Shown: positions 12,501 to 23,200 of the stretch, one piece after another
Layout of the letters: each line of letters begins with the position of its first letter
Numbering within the stretch: the first letter of the stretch is position 1
Source of the DNA: Lottia gigantea
Taxonomy: Eukaryota > Mollusca > Gastropoda > Lottiidae
Reading direction: 5' to 3'
Assembly (NCBI RefSeq): GCF_000327385.1
Contig: NW_008708458.1
Span: forward strand, 249,282-313,281
DNA: 64,000 nt
The notes under the pieces: generated by a model
What the model saw: only the letters and a program-made list of their open reading frames with translations
Told to the model about the DNA's origin: nothing
The model's database searches: none
Translations under genes and position numbers: made by a program

Positions 12501-15500
12501 CTAAAACCATATACATATTAATATTTTATTAATATAAAAACATATATTATGCAAGGTGTTCACTTTAAGTGCTTATTTTTGAAAAAAATTAATTTCAACT
12601 ATGACCCTACCTATTGCACATCAAATTGATTATCCACAATTCAAACAGAACAATTATTGTATGATTTGCAGTTAAATGATTTATATTATCATCATATATT
12701 GGTATGTAATATAGTTAGTTACAAGTTGAATTTAAAAAAAAACTGGACATCCACTAACAACAATCATACTAATATAACTTTGACTAATTCTTCAATTATT
12801 GATTAATAACTTAAAGTAGAAACAAATATTTTGTGAGTATATACAACCCTTGACATAATCATATCGAGTGAGATATCTTATATTCAATATTCACAAACGT
12901 AAATTAGACTCTACTACTGATAAACTTTACATTTAATTCTATTGTTAAAGTTGAAGTTATTAGATACACGTGAAGCTTCTACTACATCATGTCTATGTTT
13001 ATTTCCCGTTTGGCAATTGTTTGTATTGTATAGTCAGATCAGGGGACATAATAAAAACATTATTACTTACCTTGTCATGTTTTCAGACTCAAATCAAAGA
13101 AAATTCTTGGGGTTTTTTTTAATCAATTTATAGAAATCCTGATTATGTGTTTACCATCACATTAGTAATGTTCAAAAATTTTATTCAGTTTTTCATTTGT
13201 GGCATTTGTCAACAGTGATGTTAATTTACATGTGACGAGTATAATAAGCTGAAATTCTGCAGATATCAGAATAAGATGTTCACTTCATGTCAACTTTTTA
13301 CCAAATGTGAAACATGTTCAATAATTCACTCAACTTTTGATAATCCACAGAGCATTATTCAAAGTTTATTTTGTGCCTTCTGAAATGGTCAGTTTAACAG
13401 TTCTAGTGCCAACTTTCCTTAATTTGAGTCATAAAACAAATGTGTTTATTGTAACTGACAGCTTTGACTTAAGTTAAAAATTGTGATTTGAAATCAATCT
13501 CTTTTGAAATAAAATAACTTCAGCAAGAATTATCAATGCTATCAGCTACAAACACACATCAAATCCACAAAATTTAAACACAACAATAAAATCTTCCATT
13601 TGAAGATTCATAAAATTTTGTGGATTTGAATTTTTAATAAAGTAACCTGATTAAAACACAGTTAAAGTATTTCTTTCTCTACAACATTTTTGAGTTATTT
13701 TTTGTCAAAGTGAATCTGCCAAGAGAAATATCTAGAGCTGTGTTTTAATCAGAATGAATAGAAGGTAGATGTTTTCAAACAATACAGTTCTGATGCAGCT
13801 TCTACTAGAACTGATTAAACCAGGACAATGTGTAATTTTAGAAAACATCTACTTCCTTACACATTAAAAGCTGACCTATGAAAGAATGCAGGAAAAGAGC
13901 ATGAATAATGATAACTGTCATATTTAAAAGCTTTTAATGACCTTTTATCTTTTTAAAAGAATTTGGTGTGGTCTTTTAATGCCGAAACAAACTTTTTTTT
14001 TGAAAAGCAGATTTGAAGGGCTTTGCTACTGGCTGAGAGTAGAATTTTTCTTTCACTCCTTTTTTAAGCATTCTGTCAATAACCAGCTTTGTGGGCACAA
14101 TTGGATATAGCCCCCTTACAGCAGAATAAATATCCAGTTAAAACTAACTCTCAAATACTTTCCAAGCCAAATAATGAACCTTTATAGACTATTCCTGTTA
14201 TGATTTTTCTGCAATATATGCATGAAAAATTGAATAGCAAAGTTTGTCTTTAAATTTCCATGAGTAGCATGAGAGGACTGGACAGACTTGACAATTACTC
14301 CACATTTGTTGAATAGGGGTCAGTTAACAGGCTTATATTTTGGAACTAAGCATTCAATTCACAATTTAGAATATAATTGCAGTTTAGAAATATGAAGTTG
14401 AAGAAAATGATCTTAAAAAGTTGGACTCTGCCATTTCTTCAGAAACGATGCATTTACTGTAGTAGAAATAAGGTTGGGGCTGGGAATACGGTCTTGACTC
14501 ATAAGAGAACAATGGCAAAAATATTGCTCTGTATATTTTGTTTCATAATTATTCTGTGGGATGCTCATACCCGTATCCTGCAAACAAACTCAGAAAAACT
14601 AATGAAACAAAATATATAGAAACATATGGTATAGGGTCACAGGGAATTGAAGAAAGGGGAGTGTCCAACCAAATAGATGTTCCAAAATATCATCTGTTAA
14701 CTCATTATGATTCAGAGAAAAATTCTTAAAAATTCTTAAACATCTTGAAATAAATCGAAAGTCACCAGAAATTACTCTTGAATGAAAGTTTATGACAGAG
14801 TCACTAAAAAATACCTTTTCAAAATATTTGGATGTTTTTCTTTCTTTATTTCAAGATGTTTTCAAGTTACTGCTAATATATATGAATTCAATGACAAAAC
14901 ATCTTGACATATTCAAGTAAATATATTTGGTTATATTCAAAACAATCTGATACAATTGACCATTGTAAAAGTAGGTTTGGACATAAACACTAAGTTTCAA
15001 GTAGACCTTTTCTTAAACTACTCAATTTCAATGTGTCAGGGGAAGTTACTCTTGTTTTTAAACGTCAAACAGAGCATTTTAATTATTGATGACATTCCCT
15101 CAAAGTGTGTGAAAATACAGTAAAATTCAAAGAGAGACCTCAGTCTTCTCAAAAGGGATGATGAAACTTTTTAATGAAAAGGATAGCTTTTTTTAAGTAA
15201 ATTTTGTCTTAATGTTTTGTCACTGAAAAATATATGTCTGTCTATAGGAAATATCGAACAATTTCTAATGAATCACTACATTTATAGGACTGAACCAAAT
15301 AAGCACTAGAAGCTATATGGCTGTTTTCATCTTGCTGTTTTAATAAGAATTTCCAGTAGCTACACCGGCTGCAGCAAGAAAGTGTTGGATCAGGGTAACA
15401 AGACTCAAAGGTAGAAATTTCTAAAAGATTTTTTTTTCTTCAAGTGGTAGAGATAAGAGAACATGCCCTGTTCTTTGGTAGCCACACCAACTTCCAAACT

Positions 15501-17127
15501 TGTACTCAAGAATCAAATAGGATAGTTTGGGAAAAATGTTTTATAGTTTCAAAAATTGCAAAAAAGCATTATTAGCTTTGTAGATTCTTTTTTTTACCTG
15601 GGATCTATATGACTGGGCATGCCATGCTACAGCTTAAGAGTTTTGGAATTGCTTCAAGACTCAAAATATTTTAGAACAAGTTATTCTAATAAGCTATGAA
15701 AGCCAGAGGTTTTCTTTCCATAGTGGTATCAGAAAGGTTGGCATGCCCTATATCTTTACAGCACCATCTGCTACAGCAATGAAGTTTTGAACTTGGGCTC
15801 AAGCGCCAAATATGATATTTTGTGAGAATTTTACTTTAGTCAAAACAAAATCAATGAGTAATAACATGCTCCAATTAAGAGAGAATAAATTAGAAATTTT
15901 TCCATAATAATAGACAGACATTCTAAAATTTGAAGAAACTCAACGTACCTGATAAAAATTGTGGCATTTGTTGAGGTGATTGACTGAATGGGTTTCCTTG
16001 AGATGATCCGCTGGCTAAATTACTGGCTAATTGTGAGAGGTTGTCTATGTTAGGACTTTCGTTAGCATGTAAAGAGACTGGGTATAAACCCATGTCATCA
16101 GAACCTGGTTCTTTAGGGAAGGCTGAAAAATACAATAAATGATTTATAAAAAAGTCATGACACAGAACTGATATTACATGAAAACATTTTCAACTTAAAT
16201 CTTAAAGTTATAACCTCTTGTTGGAAACCTTGCTAATCAACTATCAAGACCAATTTATGTGTTTTTTGACAGCATATTTGATCATATGGTTCACTATCGC
16301 ACCACTTGTTAAAGAGCTCAGCTATTGCTTTATATCTAAAACACATGTAAGTTTATATATTTCTATAAACTATTAGAATGGATAATGTCTGACTTTTTAT
16401 CAAAAAAATAATACTTACGGGGTACACTGCTCTGCCCTAACATCTGCTGTTGTTCTTGATTAAAGAAACAACTAGCTTGTATAGCACTTTTATCATCTAT
16501 AACTTCCTCTTTAATATTAGTTAAGTCTATTTCTACAGCTTCACTACTACCACCAGCGTCTTTAAATGAACTAGAACTATCTTGAGACATTGAGCGATCA
16601 GGCTTATGAGGCGATTCCCTATCACGTTGAAGCGAGAAGCTAAAAGATTGTGGTCCTGTACCCCCACTCATATCCCCTGACATTCTTGGTTGTTTTCTGG
16701 TTGGCACTTCTGGTGATCTCATTCCCCTTTTAATTGGTGTTCTATAAATATCTCCTGATTGTTGATGGTGTGGTGATGATGGCACAGATCGGTTGTCTCC
16801 TTTAGAATTCACACGATTTGGATCAACACTTGCACTGTCTGAAGAGTCAGTGTTTGTTTTATTTGAGCCTTCACTGCCTTGGCCATCTTTCTTTTTAGGT
16901 GATGGATTGACTGAATGATAACTGTTACTAACAAACATTGTAGAGGAGGCATCATTTTTACACACTTTTTCATCCACAATATAATTAAATTTCTTTTGTC
17001 TGTCAACTTTTAAGTAAAGATGTCCCACAACCTCAATATCATTTCTAAACTCTACATTACTGTGACACAACACTTGAAGATTTCTCACAAGGGAGTTGAT
17101 AAAATTTGAAGCAGCCGATTCATTCAT
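378..17127 (-). CDS. Multi-terminal-exon HTH gene: common N-terminus plus 14 alternative CENP-B/Psq HTH ends
   Basis: I do not recognise a named orthologue. Seen: common exon 1 (16419-17127, Met at 17127) and exon 2 (15949-16122) join in phase 1. Exon 2 ends TCA-G before a gtacg donor, so one G is carried over. Fourteen downstream exons all start with two bases completing that codon (GGT, GAT, GAC, GCA, GAA or GTT) and all end in a stop codon. Each has one helix-turn-helix like CENP-B_N (PF04218)/HTH_psq. The common part is about 294 residues: an N-terminal module (residues 6-60), a Ser/Pro/basic linker, and a SUMO-interaction-like IDLT next to an IKEE sumoylation consensus. Inferred: a nuclear DNA-binding regulator that swaps its DNA-reading end by alternative terminal exon choice (or trans-splicing). 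Separate small genes sharing a promoter is the weaker alternative. Confidence 0.8.
874..1082 (-). CDS. Alternative terminal exon 2 (HTH)
   Basis: 68 residues after the junction Gly; phase-1 acceptor TTACTTTTCAG|GT, the same context as exon 1. Core LSLKEKIDMILERE, then LIKKYKVSESTVFRIWKNKD; tail ELNLSIFV. Pairs with exon 1 (EVSESTVFRIF). Confidence 0.77.
1848..2047 (-). CDS. Alternative terminal exon 3 (HTH)
   Basis: 65 residues after the junction Asp; phase-1 acceptor TTAGTTTCAG|AT. Starts LLYTQKHKELSLDEKIKLIE; HTH core LSLKYDVSESTVKRVLRRKD; ends SNRDKNI. Lys after STV is unique among the copies. Confidence 0.77.
2143..2441. mobile_element. MITE-like element, TIR AAAGGGACAAGTAGGCC
   Basis: The left end AAAGGGACAAGTAGGCCATTTT is mirrored at 2417-2440 by AAAATGGCCCACCTGTCCCTT. 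It has no coding capacity. An internal stretch (CTCACCGTCGAAATTTGAGCC) recurs with few changes at 27052-27067, showing a dispersed family. It sits between HTH exons 3 and 4. Confidence 0.65.
2909..3189 (-). CDS. Alternative terminal exon 4 (HTH, long leader)
   Basis: 92 residues after the junction Asp, the longest in the array with exon 11. Phase-1 acceptor TTTTGAATTTCAG|AC. Leader GLQWNQEELFSRYQQMNYSK, then HTH core LMSQYGVSERTVYLIIKNKN, tail AVSAERLKHK. The stop overlaps an AATAAA-type hexamer (2908-2913 on the plus strand reads TTTATT). Confidence 0.78.
3622..3872 (-). CDS. Alternative terminal exon 5 (HTH)
   Basis: 82 residues after the junction Ala; phase-1 acceptor CATTTTGAATTTCAG|CA. 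Leader EENEKWCLENMS precedes the HTH; core LMNEFGVSKRTVYLIIKKKN. Very close to exon 4 (VSERTVYLIIKNKN), pointing to a fairly recent tandem duplication. Confidence 0.78.
4244..4609. mobile_element. MITE with TTAA target duplication
   Basis: The terminal repeats AGATGGGTTCCCTAA (4248) and its mirror AAGGAAACCCATCT (to 4605) are flanked on both sides by TTAA (4244-4247 and 4606-4609). TTAA duplication is the mark of piggyBac- or Kolobok-type transposition. 358 bp between the duplications, no coding frame. It lies between HTH exons 5 and 6. Confidence 0.72.
4733..4936. repeat. Tandem duplication, about 105-bp unit
   Basis: Two imperfect copies side by side, each running from TCATGGCACA through ATTTTCCAGTCAAT to ATACATTGAT or GTACATTGAT. 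It accounts for the short plus-strand open frame here and lies just downstream of HTH exon 6. Confidence 0.65.
4944..5194 (-). CDS. Alternative terminal exon 6 (HTH)
   Basis: 82 residues after the junction Asp; phase-1 acceptor CATTTTGAATTTCAG|AC, nearly identical to those of exons 4 and 5. Leader YDKWCNEYLPSNRTPRKDL shares the W-C pattern of exon 5. HTH core LMNEFGVSKSTVFYIIKSKR. Part of the exon 4-6 subfamily. Confidence 0.78.
5623..5855 (-). CDS. Alternative terminal exon 7 (HTH)
   Basis: 76 residues after the junction Asp, phase-1 acceptor TTGAATTTCAG|AT, stop TGA. Begins VRKYLPRSRTKTNIPIADRI; HTH core AKQYGIGESTVYLYLKDKEK; ends NEQAENL. The two-residue spacing and GIG turn group it with exons 8 and 9. 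Confidence 0.76.
6440..6735. repeat. Tandem duplication, about 165-bp unit
   Basis: ACTATGATTTGCATAGAAG, AAGAAATAAAAATA and GGATAACAACTT recur in the same order at about 6454-6530 and 6620-6700, followed in each case by AATCCTTCC. A smaller 29-bp duplication of ATTCTATTCCAGGGTTAA lies just before it (6358-6405). Confidence 0.65.
6781..7007 (-). CDS. Alternative terminal exon 8 (HTH)
   Basis: 74 residues after the junction Asp; phase-1 acceptor CTTCAATTTCAG|AC. Begins KCVQNTLNTRSCKKLPL; HTH core AKKYGIGLSSVYHFLKEKNR; acidic end GTESDDV. Member of the exon 7-9 subfamily. Confidence 0.78.
7335..7622. mobile_element. Palindromic MITE, family M1 copy 1
   Basis: Outer ends ATTACAAACTTCGTCTTGTA and a mirrored AAGAAGTTTGTA flank an inner near-perfect hairpin with about 50-bp arms (7411-7460 and 7463-7510). 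Internal GCTCTGATTGGCTGTA is shared with copies at 22.5 and 34.0 kb. Non-coding, between HTH exons 8 and 9. Confidence 0.72.
7762..8006 (-). CDS. Alternative terminal exon 9 (HTH)
   Basis: 80 residues after the junction Glu; phase-1 acceptor TTAAATTTCAG|AA. Core ITLKEKIKLIQEFEESD, then AEKYGIGQSTVYMYLKYKE. Closest to exons 7 and 8 (YGIGxSxVYxxLKxKxxY), a subfamily of three neighbouring copies. An AATAAA polyadenylation-type hexamer overlaps the stop codon. Confidence 0.78.
8401..8618 (-). CDS. Alternative terminal exon 10 (HTH)
   Basis: 71 residues after the junction Asp, phase-1 acceptor GTCATTTCAG|AT. Starts ILVDQRKIITLEQKITIL; HTH core CKKFDIARATLYRIIQKRDK. Ends AKRSMQPF and a stop. An upstream in-frame ATG exists in the intron but the conserved acceptor and phase argue against it being the real start. 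Confidence 0.77.
9453..9730 (-). CDS. Alternative terminal exon 11 (HTH, longer acidic tail)
   Basis: 91 residues after the junction Asp; phase-1 acceptor ATCTTTTCAG|AT. HTH core LTLAEKVKMIKMYDREF, then CDYFKISRASVYNHLKARQK. After the HTH comes an acidic, Pro-ending tail (MTEETSDSLPMTFPP) longer than in most other copies. Recognition helix SRASVYNHL is the most divergent in the set. Confidence 0.77.
10255..10472 (-). CDS. Alternative terminal exon 12 (HTH)
   Basis: 71 residues after the junction Val; phase-1 acceptor TCATTTCAG|TT. Core LSLKEKVQLIEMYE, turn and recognition helix FNIGRATLFRVLQRKS, tail LESGIDLDI. The Leu in ATLFRVL pairs it with exon 10 (ATLYRII), suggesting a common ancestor for these two. 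Confidence 0.77.
10899..11104 (-). CDS. Alternative terminal exon 13 (HTH)
   Basis: 67 residues after the junction Asp, opening SLQTRRYKELNLEEKVEMIN and ending MKSQTY then TAG. HTH core LAKKYGIARQTVFRIVKRKD. Phase-1 acceptor CTCTTTCAG|AT. The reading frame is open across the whole exon. Confidence 0.77.
11772..12001 (-). CDS. Alternative terminal exon 14 (HTH)
   Basis: The array member nearest the common exons. 75 residues after the junction Glu, then a stop. The acceptor is ATTTTCAG|AA. The HTH core runs LTLNEKVKLIESYQ, then DLANQFGIGSATVHRIL as the second and recognition helices, then a basic KKKEEILIEYE helix. Recognition helix reads SATVHRIL; His at this place is unique in the array. Confidence 0.78.
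12002..15948 (-). other. Large intron between common exon 2 and the HTH array
   Basis: About 3.9 kb with no HTH-like reading frame behind a TTTCAG acceptor on the minus strand. Short open frames on the plus strand here (for example 14377-14619) show no domain or conserved feature. The segment is the obvious place for splice-choice control elements, but none can be pointed to by eye. Confidence 0.6.
15949..16122 (-). CDS. Common coding exon 2: linker ending in the phase-1 donor that serves the HTH array
   Basis: Encodes about 58 residues rich in Ser, Gln, Asn and Pro (for example SQSPQQMPQF), without a recognisable fold. The acceptor TATTTTTCAG is at 16123-16125 and the donor is TCAG|gtacgttg at 15948. 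Both ends are phase 1, so the exon could be skipped without changing frame, giving exon 1 joined directly to an HTH exon. The next exon downstream is almost 4 kb away. Confidence 0.78.
16419..17127 (-). CDS. Common coding exon 1: shared N-terminal module and Ser-rich linker
   Basis: Encodes 236 residues from the Met at 17127. Residues about 6-60 match the first exons of the three plus-strand genes: NFI, LVRNLQVLC, IEVVGHL, NYIVDEK, then SYHSVNPSP. The rest is Ser/Pro/Lys-rich and probably disordered, with GMRSPEVPTRKQPR as a basic, nuclear-localisation-like patch and VEIDLTNIKEEVID as adjacent SIM and SUMO consensus motifs. The 5' side is bounded by a TTTTTCAG acceptor at 17152, so an untranslated leader exon lies upstream. 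The donor is C|gtaagtat at 16418. Confidence 0.82.
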
Positions 17128-17151
17128 GTTTGATGATTATGTCAATTTTGA

Positions 17152-20149
17152 CTGAAAAAGAAAAACACAATTATCAAATAAGTCACATTTCTTTAAAGAA
17201 TAAAAGAGCTCAATTATATGTTTTTTTTTAGTGTGTTTTTTATCTAAGCTTATAATATCTATACCAGACATACCAAACAAAAATGTATAGACATGAACAT
17301 AAACGCTGCAAGACTATTGACAGAAATTAACTAGACTTAATATTATTTCATTTGATTCATCAGAATATAAAGAGTAATATGACGCAACCAAATTTATATA
17401 CTGTCGAGTAACCTAATTTCGTGCTAACCTACTTTTCGTGCATCTCATGAAATGATTAATAATTTACGTGTGCGACCTTGCGTGACCCCCACATTTGCTT
17501 GTTTTGATAAACATGGGTTATCTCTACAATGTCACTAGTAGAATGAATCCAGTAGTTTCAAGTAAGGTAAAATGTATGGCATGTAGTGGTTTCCTCCCTT
17601 TATAAGTTCCTCCCTAGTGGTTTCCCCCCAGTGGTTTCCACCCCTTTTTAATCCTAGTGGTTTCCTCCCCTATTCTAAGTGGTTTCCTCCCCTAATTAAC
17701 ATATATAATAAACTAATTAAAAACCTGTTAATCTTTATCAATTATTGTGATGGATTAACATAATATCAGGAAGCCATTGGAATAAATTGCATTGTTATTC
17801 TTAGGTAGATATAACATTCAAATTTGACTTGTTCAACGTTGCTGAATTGTGTTGAAATTGCAATATTCTTGTAAGACCAAGGCATGATTTGAGGTGAAAA
17901 AAGTCATAGGAAATGTGATACAGGTGTATTAATAGTTATTTATCTTACATACTTTCAATATAATCTAATACGGCTAATACTTTGACAAATAAAAAATGGC
18001 TGATTTCAGTTATTACCAAACTTCACAATTTTTTATAGAACGAATTTCCTTATAATCCCAAGCTGTAATCAGAATTCAAAGTGTCACATGATCACCTAGC
18101 GGATTCCGTGTCAGCAGAAAAAATCTATGGAACACAATGTGGGCCGTATTCTTATGTTGTTTCAATGACTTTTAGCAATAAATCACGCTACGTATCATAT
18201 TTTGTCAGTCACTATTTTTTATCAAATCGCGGTTCTTTCAAGAAATTATCATTAATTATAATGAATTGATATGAAAAATAAATACTAAGAGAAGTTAATT
18301 ATACCACCTGGTATCCATACCACGTTTTTCTCGACTTATTTATAGATCAAACATTGTACACGAAAATAGGTGACACATTTTGCCGCTGTGGTCGAGTTGG
18401 TTCCTCACGAAATATGGGTCAAGGTGAGGGATTCATAGAGAAAATCGAAACAAACCAATTTTAATTATTTTGTAAAATATCTGAGCAAACATCTAAGACA
18501 TGAAAAAAAACATTCTGTTTTATAACTTTGACGAAATTCGGTGTTGAATCCTTCAATGCACAATAATAGGTTACACCACTGTATTCATAGATGGACTTCT
18601 GACTATCTTGGCTTATATATTTCTGACTGCCATACCATTTTCTAAAGATGTTGACATGTAGGTAGATGACAAGTTAACATTCGCTTCATACTATACATGG
18701 AAATCTTTTTTTATAGGTTCATATCATCTTCTTTCATTATTGGTTACGTTATGTACCAGGTGAGCAAAAATGCTAATAAATTTTTGGTTACGTTTTATCA
18801 AATTAGCATGATCATACAAGAAACCAAATAAACAATGCGTTTTCATCAATGTGACGCTTTAGAATACTGAGAATGTTAGAAAAATTGTTGCAAATACCTA
18901 CGCTGAAAATTATTATGGATGTAGACTGTTAGATGCTCGTTTTGTTTGATTTCCTGTTGTGAAATTTCAGCGCATTCTACAGCGTCCTCGCACCGGGTTT
19001 TGTGATTGTCTTGAATAACCAGTCTTTAACTTCTTTAGAAAAATGTAAGAAAAGGTCGTGACAATCGGGTATGCGTGCGCGGGAGACAGCGCGAGACTAG
19101 TGACCAGTCATTTTATTGCTGTAAATATTTATCATTTTAAAGTTGCATGATATATTGCGTGTCCTTGTAATTTAAAACAATCATAAGTTTAGCACAAAAT
19201 GATCTTATAAATTCCAAAACGCTATTGAATTGGTCACTTTATCGCATAACATTTATGAAATAAACTGTACAATGACTGCTCCCTATGCTATATGTCTTAC
19301 AGTGTAGCATTTTTCTGAACACAGCTAAGAAAATGGAACCAATTTGAGTGCTAATTCACAGTGTTTGACAGATTTAATAGCGGTTTATGCCAAGAACTAA
19401 CTCTCTAATGTTTTAGTCAAGATATAAAGGTGAATTTAGATACAGAAGACTTGACCAAAACGGACATTGGGCTTGTCGGACTATGGCAAATCCGCCTCTC
19501 AAAGTTGACCTATATTAGTGTCGACACGCCCTTGAACTCGAGTCGTATCGCCATTTTGTATCACGGCTGATACAGCAATACAGTCTCATCTTTCCAAATT
19601 TTAATTTTACAATTGTGCTAACCTTTGGCTTGTAAATCGGCATTTGATTATTATGATAACTTTCTAAATAAGTGTTCTTCTGTTATATTGACATAAAATT
19701 GGTGAATACTTCGTGAATAGCCTTGTACCATTTATTTGGTTTTGCATGTTAGTGTTACTGGAACTTTGAAAACAGATTTTACTTGAAACTGAGAAGAGGC
19801 TATATCAAGGGTATACCCTATACCTAAATTAACTTCTAGCTTCAAGAAAGTACAAGTTGTAGATAAATACGTACATTTTTGATTCACAGAAACATATTTA
19901 TATCGATATTATCTCCTACTTCTTGTACTAGAAAAGGTCTAACTAGATATTGTTAATATTAAAGAAGTGTGTTATTATAGCCTACTCTATAATAGTTATA
20001 TTTCCTTGTGTGTTTCTCTGCTCTCAGCTTCTAAATGTAGTTCAGATTTTATCTCAGTAAATTCAATATAGTAGTATGGTATATAATGAACTTTTAAAAT
20101 ATGCCAAAGTTTTAACTTTGTGGTACCGTATTAATTATTTTTTTTACAG
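17152..20149. promoter_or_regulatory. Divergent intergenic region between the HTH gene and FLYWCH gene A
   Basis: About 3 kb separates the two oppositely oriented coding starts. It holds the C/T-rich tandem repeat at 17.6 kb and a locally GC/CpG-richer stretch at about 18.97-19.10 kb. GCCATTTTGT (19550-19559), a YY1-type start-site motif, lies about 650 bp before gene A's coding exon. Both genes begin coding in their second exon, so the transcription starts should lie here. No convincing gene was seen; the open frame at 18081 has no support. Confidence 0.5.
17583..17696. repeat. AGTGGTTTCCTCCCC degenerate tandem repeat
   Basis: Five to six imperfect copies of AGTGGTTTCCTCCCC with short spacers, giving a strongly strand-skewed C/T tract inside otherwise AT-rich DNA. 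It lies about 450 bp upstream of the first coding exon of the HTH gene, in the divergent promoter region. Confidence 0.7.
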
Positions 20150-20209
20150 TTGATGAGAAAGCTTATAATTATCATCTTCAACTTCATATAACAGAACCGA
20201 TAACTTACA

Positions 20210-23200
20210 ATGGATACCACAATTGCTAAAAACTTTATTGAAAATATTTCAAAACACATTCAGTTATTGTTACGTCATTACATACCATTTGACCATCAAG
20301 TAGAAGTTATGGGACATTTGAATATAAATGTGGATTTTAATTCAAGAGTGAATTATATTGTGAGTGAAAAATGTGAAAAAGAGAAAGACTCAGAATTTAA
20401 AGCCATCAGTTCAAGTTTTCATGTCAGTCCAGACCGAACATCAGTATTATCACCAGCCTGTACACTGTCACCAGTCAAGGATGATGAACTACAGACACCC
20501 TTACCAACCCCAGCCTTTAAAAGACCACATTCAACCCCATTAAGGAAATCACCTATGAAACGTTCAAGGCTAAGTAGTGTTCGAAAGAGCCCAAATGAAT
20601 CTCCTTCAACATCAACAGATACACATGGTAAGCTTGATTTTAAGAATTAGAATTTGAAGGGATTGAAAAGTGGTTTTCTAAAATTTTTAAGTGTAATTTG
20701 ACTTAAGAAAACTGTTTGATGACATCACTAATCGTGAAGTTCCTAATGCGCTAAAGCATATTTGTGATAAGTGACGTCATCAAACACTTAGTTTTAGTGG
20801 AATTTCAGGAACCACAGATATCTGACTGAAAATTGGAATGATGCAAATTGATGCTATTAGTATACTGATACACATATAAAAATTGAGAGAACCTGTTTAC
20901 AATTCCTTTAAGATAACTTAACTTAAGGGAATTTTGTTGCTGGATGATAATATCAACTGTTAACATTGTGTAAGCTTAAATGATGTTCTGGGGTTAAATA
21001 TTTCTGTAGTCATTCTCAAGCAGGCGATCATTGTTATTTATTCTTACAGTTCATTGATTCCATGTACGGTACATCAGGGTACATTTCTATGTAAAGATTT
21101 GCACCATTGCTACATTTTGATGCCCCGCTGCTCAAGGAGAAAGTTGTTTTTTGCCAATAATTTTTTTCTAAGGAGTTTTGCAAAGCTTAAGTGAAAATTC
21201 TGTTTTGTTAAAATGAATCAGTTTTGGTGAATCTCTTCCATATAAGCTTATATAATGACAAAACTAGATTCAGTAAAATAATCAGCTGTGAGCATACTAT
21301 TAAGAAACCACTAGTGAAATAGTGCATTTTATTCTTTGAAAGGAAAGTCTATAATATTTGTATATTTATAGGAGATGCAGAGCAGTCAGATGATCTAGAA
21401 ACAGATGATATGGTAGCTGCTGTAAATGAACCTGCTTCAGGTTGGACAATTGCACTTTTTATATCACCAGTTTGAATTATTAATACCTATATTCCTATCA
21501 ATGGTCCAGTTCGGAGGGTCTATCATGGAAAAAGTTTCTTAAATGGGAAATAAATAAATAAGGCCCTATATGTTAAAGAATGAGCATTTTAAAGATCTCT
21601 CGACACAAAATAAGATAATGTTGCGTTTGTGGCAATATTTCCCTCTTTGAACACTGCATGGCATTGCCTGTCTTTATTAACCTAGGGGCGGGATGTAAAA
21701 CTCTATTTCATTTTATGTCATATTGAATTCTAGATGAGCACAAATATCTTTGTTCCTTTTAAATCAGATTGAAATAAAACAAACCAGGTTTTGAATATTT
21801 GATTTTTGGGAAAATATTTTGATGTTGTTATTTAAAATTGTAGAAAATGAGGAGGACGAAGGTGAAGATGATACTGAATCATTTATGTCAGAGTAAGTAA
21901 CTTTCAACTATCTTGATCCATCAAGCATGTACGGTACTCATCACTTTGATTGAATCCCTTTACAATGATGAGTACAATGATTGTTAAAACATTTGTTTGA
22001 AGATTGCACAGAGTATCAGTAACAATTTCTCATCATCATCTAACACAACATGTTTCGGTTTCTGTTTTAGCAATCTATTTCTATACTGCTCTACAATTGA
22101 TGTATTGAGCACTGTTTTAAAATTGAAAATATTTTGTTTTTGTAAGATTAAGATTATATCTTTTACAAATTGTAGTGTGTCTTTCTCAGAAGAGACAGTA
22201 GCTGATGATGGAGTTGAATACACTATTATAGAATATGGTACTCAGATGGGCAAACCATTACTAGTGGACAATATTGGTTACAGTTATAATTTAAGAGTAA
22301 GTGAAATAGAATTATGATAGTTGAGCAGAAATATATGTGCAAATCCTGGGATGATTCAAAACAAAACCACAAGCAGTTTCTTTGACTTTCGATATATAAT
22401 GCATAAATAATATATAATATAAATCCTGCTTGTATAGTTTCAATAACTTCAATAAACCTAAAACCGTTTCGGCTTGTTGTGTTTATGATTTGAATTACCC
22501 AGCTATCTTTGCGCAACTATTACTTCGTTCTTATACCTTGACTGCAGTAGTCACCATTCTTGTTTCATGGAAGATTTTGTTAATGAAGTGATTTGATTGG
22601 ATTGTACGCAAACGATTACAGCCAATCAGAGGTCTTGACAGAAAGTCTGAACACAAAGTCATGCTGTTAAAAGCCTTTTCCTCCTGAGGGCTCTGATTGG
22701 CTGTACTATCTGGCATACAATCCAATCAAATTGCTGCATTCTGTGATGCAGGAATAATGGTTATTGCAATCAAGGTATAAGATTACATTCGTAATAGCTT
22801 GACATTGTGAAGATGCATCCAAACATACTCCTGCATTTCTATTACAGAACCCCTATACAAAAATAAAATCATTTTTCATTTATTGATATGTAAGAAAACC
22901 AGTAAGGTTTTGACATAAATTATCTAAATGAACAAATTTATTATGATTATTTTAGTTGTAAACTTTTAGACTTTAATTTGTTTTGTTAGTTTGTCCTACA
23001 ATATCTACAACACAACACTCAGTCAGTCAGTCTGTAAAACTCTAAAAACAAAAGTTGAAGTTAAGTTCTAAAGCTTGTAGATTACTATTCTCCTTTCTAG
23101 TTTACTTTCTTAGAATGTAATTGGGTCTATATTATTACTGAAACCTATCAAGATTCTAAATGCTCTTCAAATTATTGTTAGCTCATCTTTAAATACCTTT

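Noticed and set aside
13370-13390. A TTTCAG acceptor on the minus strand suggesting a fifteenth HTH exon
   Set aside because: The frame that follows reaches a stop after three codons and has no HTH residues.
18081-18269. Short open frame in the divergent promoter
   Set aside because: No domain, no codon or splice support, and AT-rich surroundings; treated as chance.
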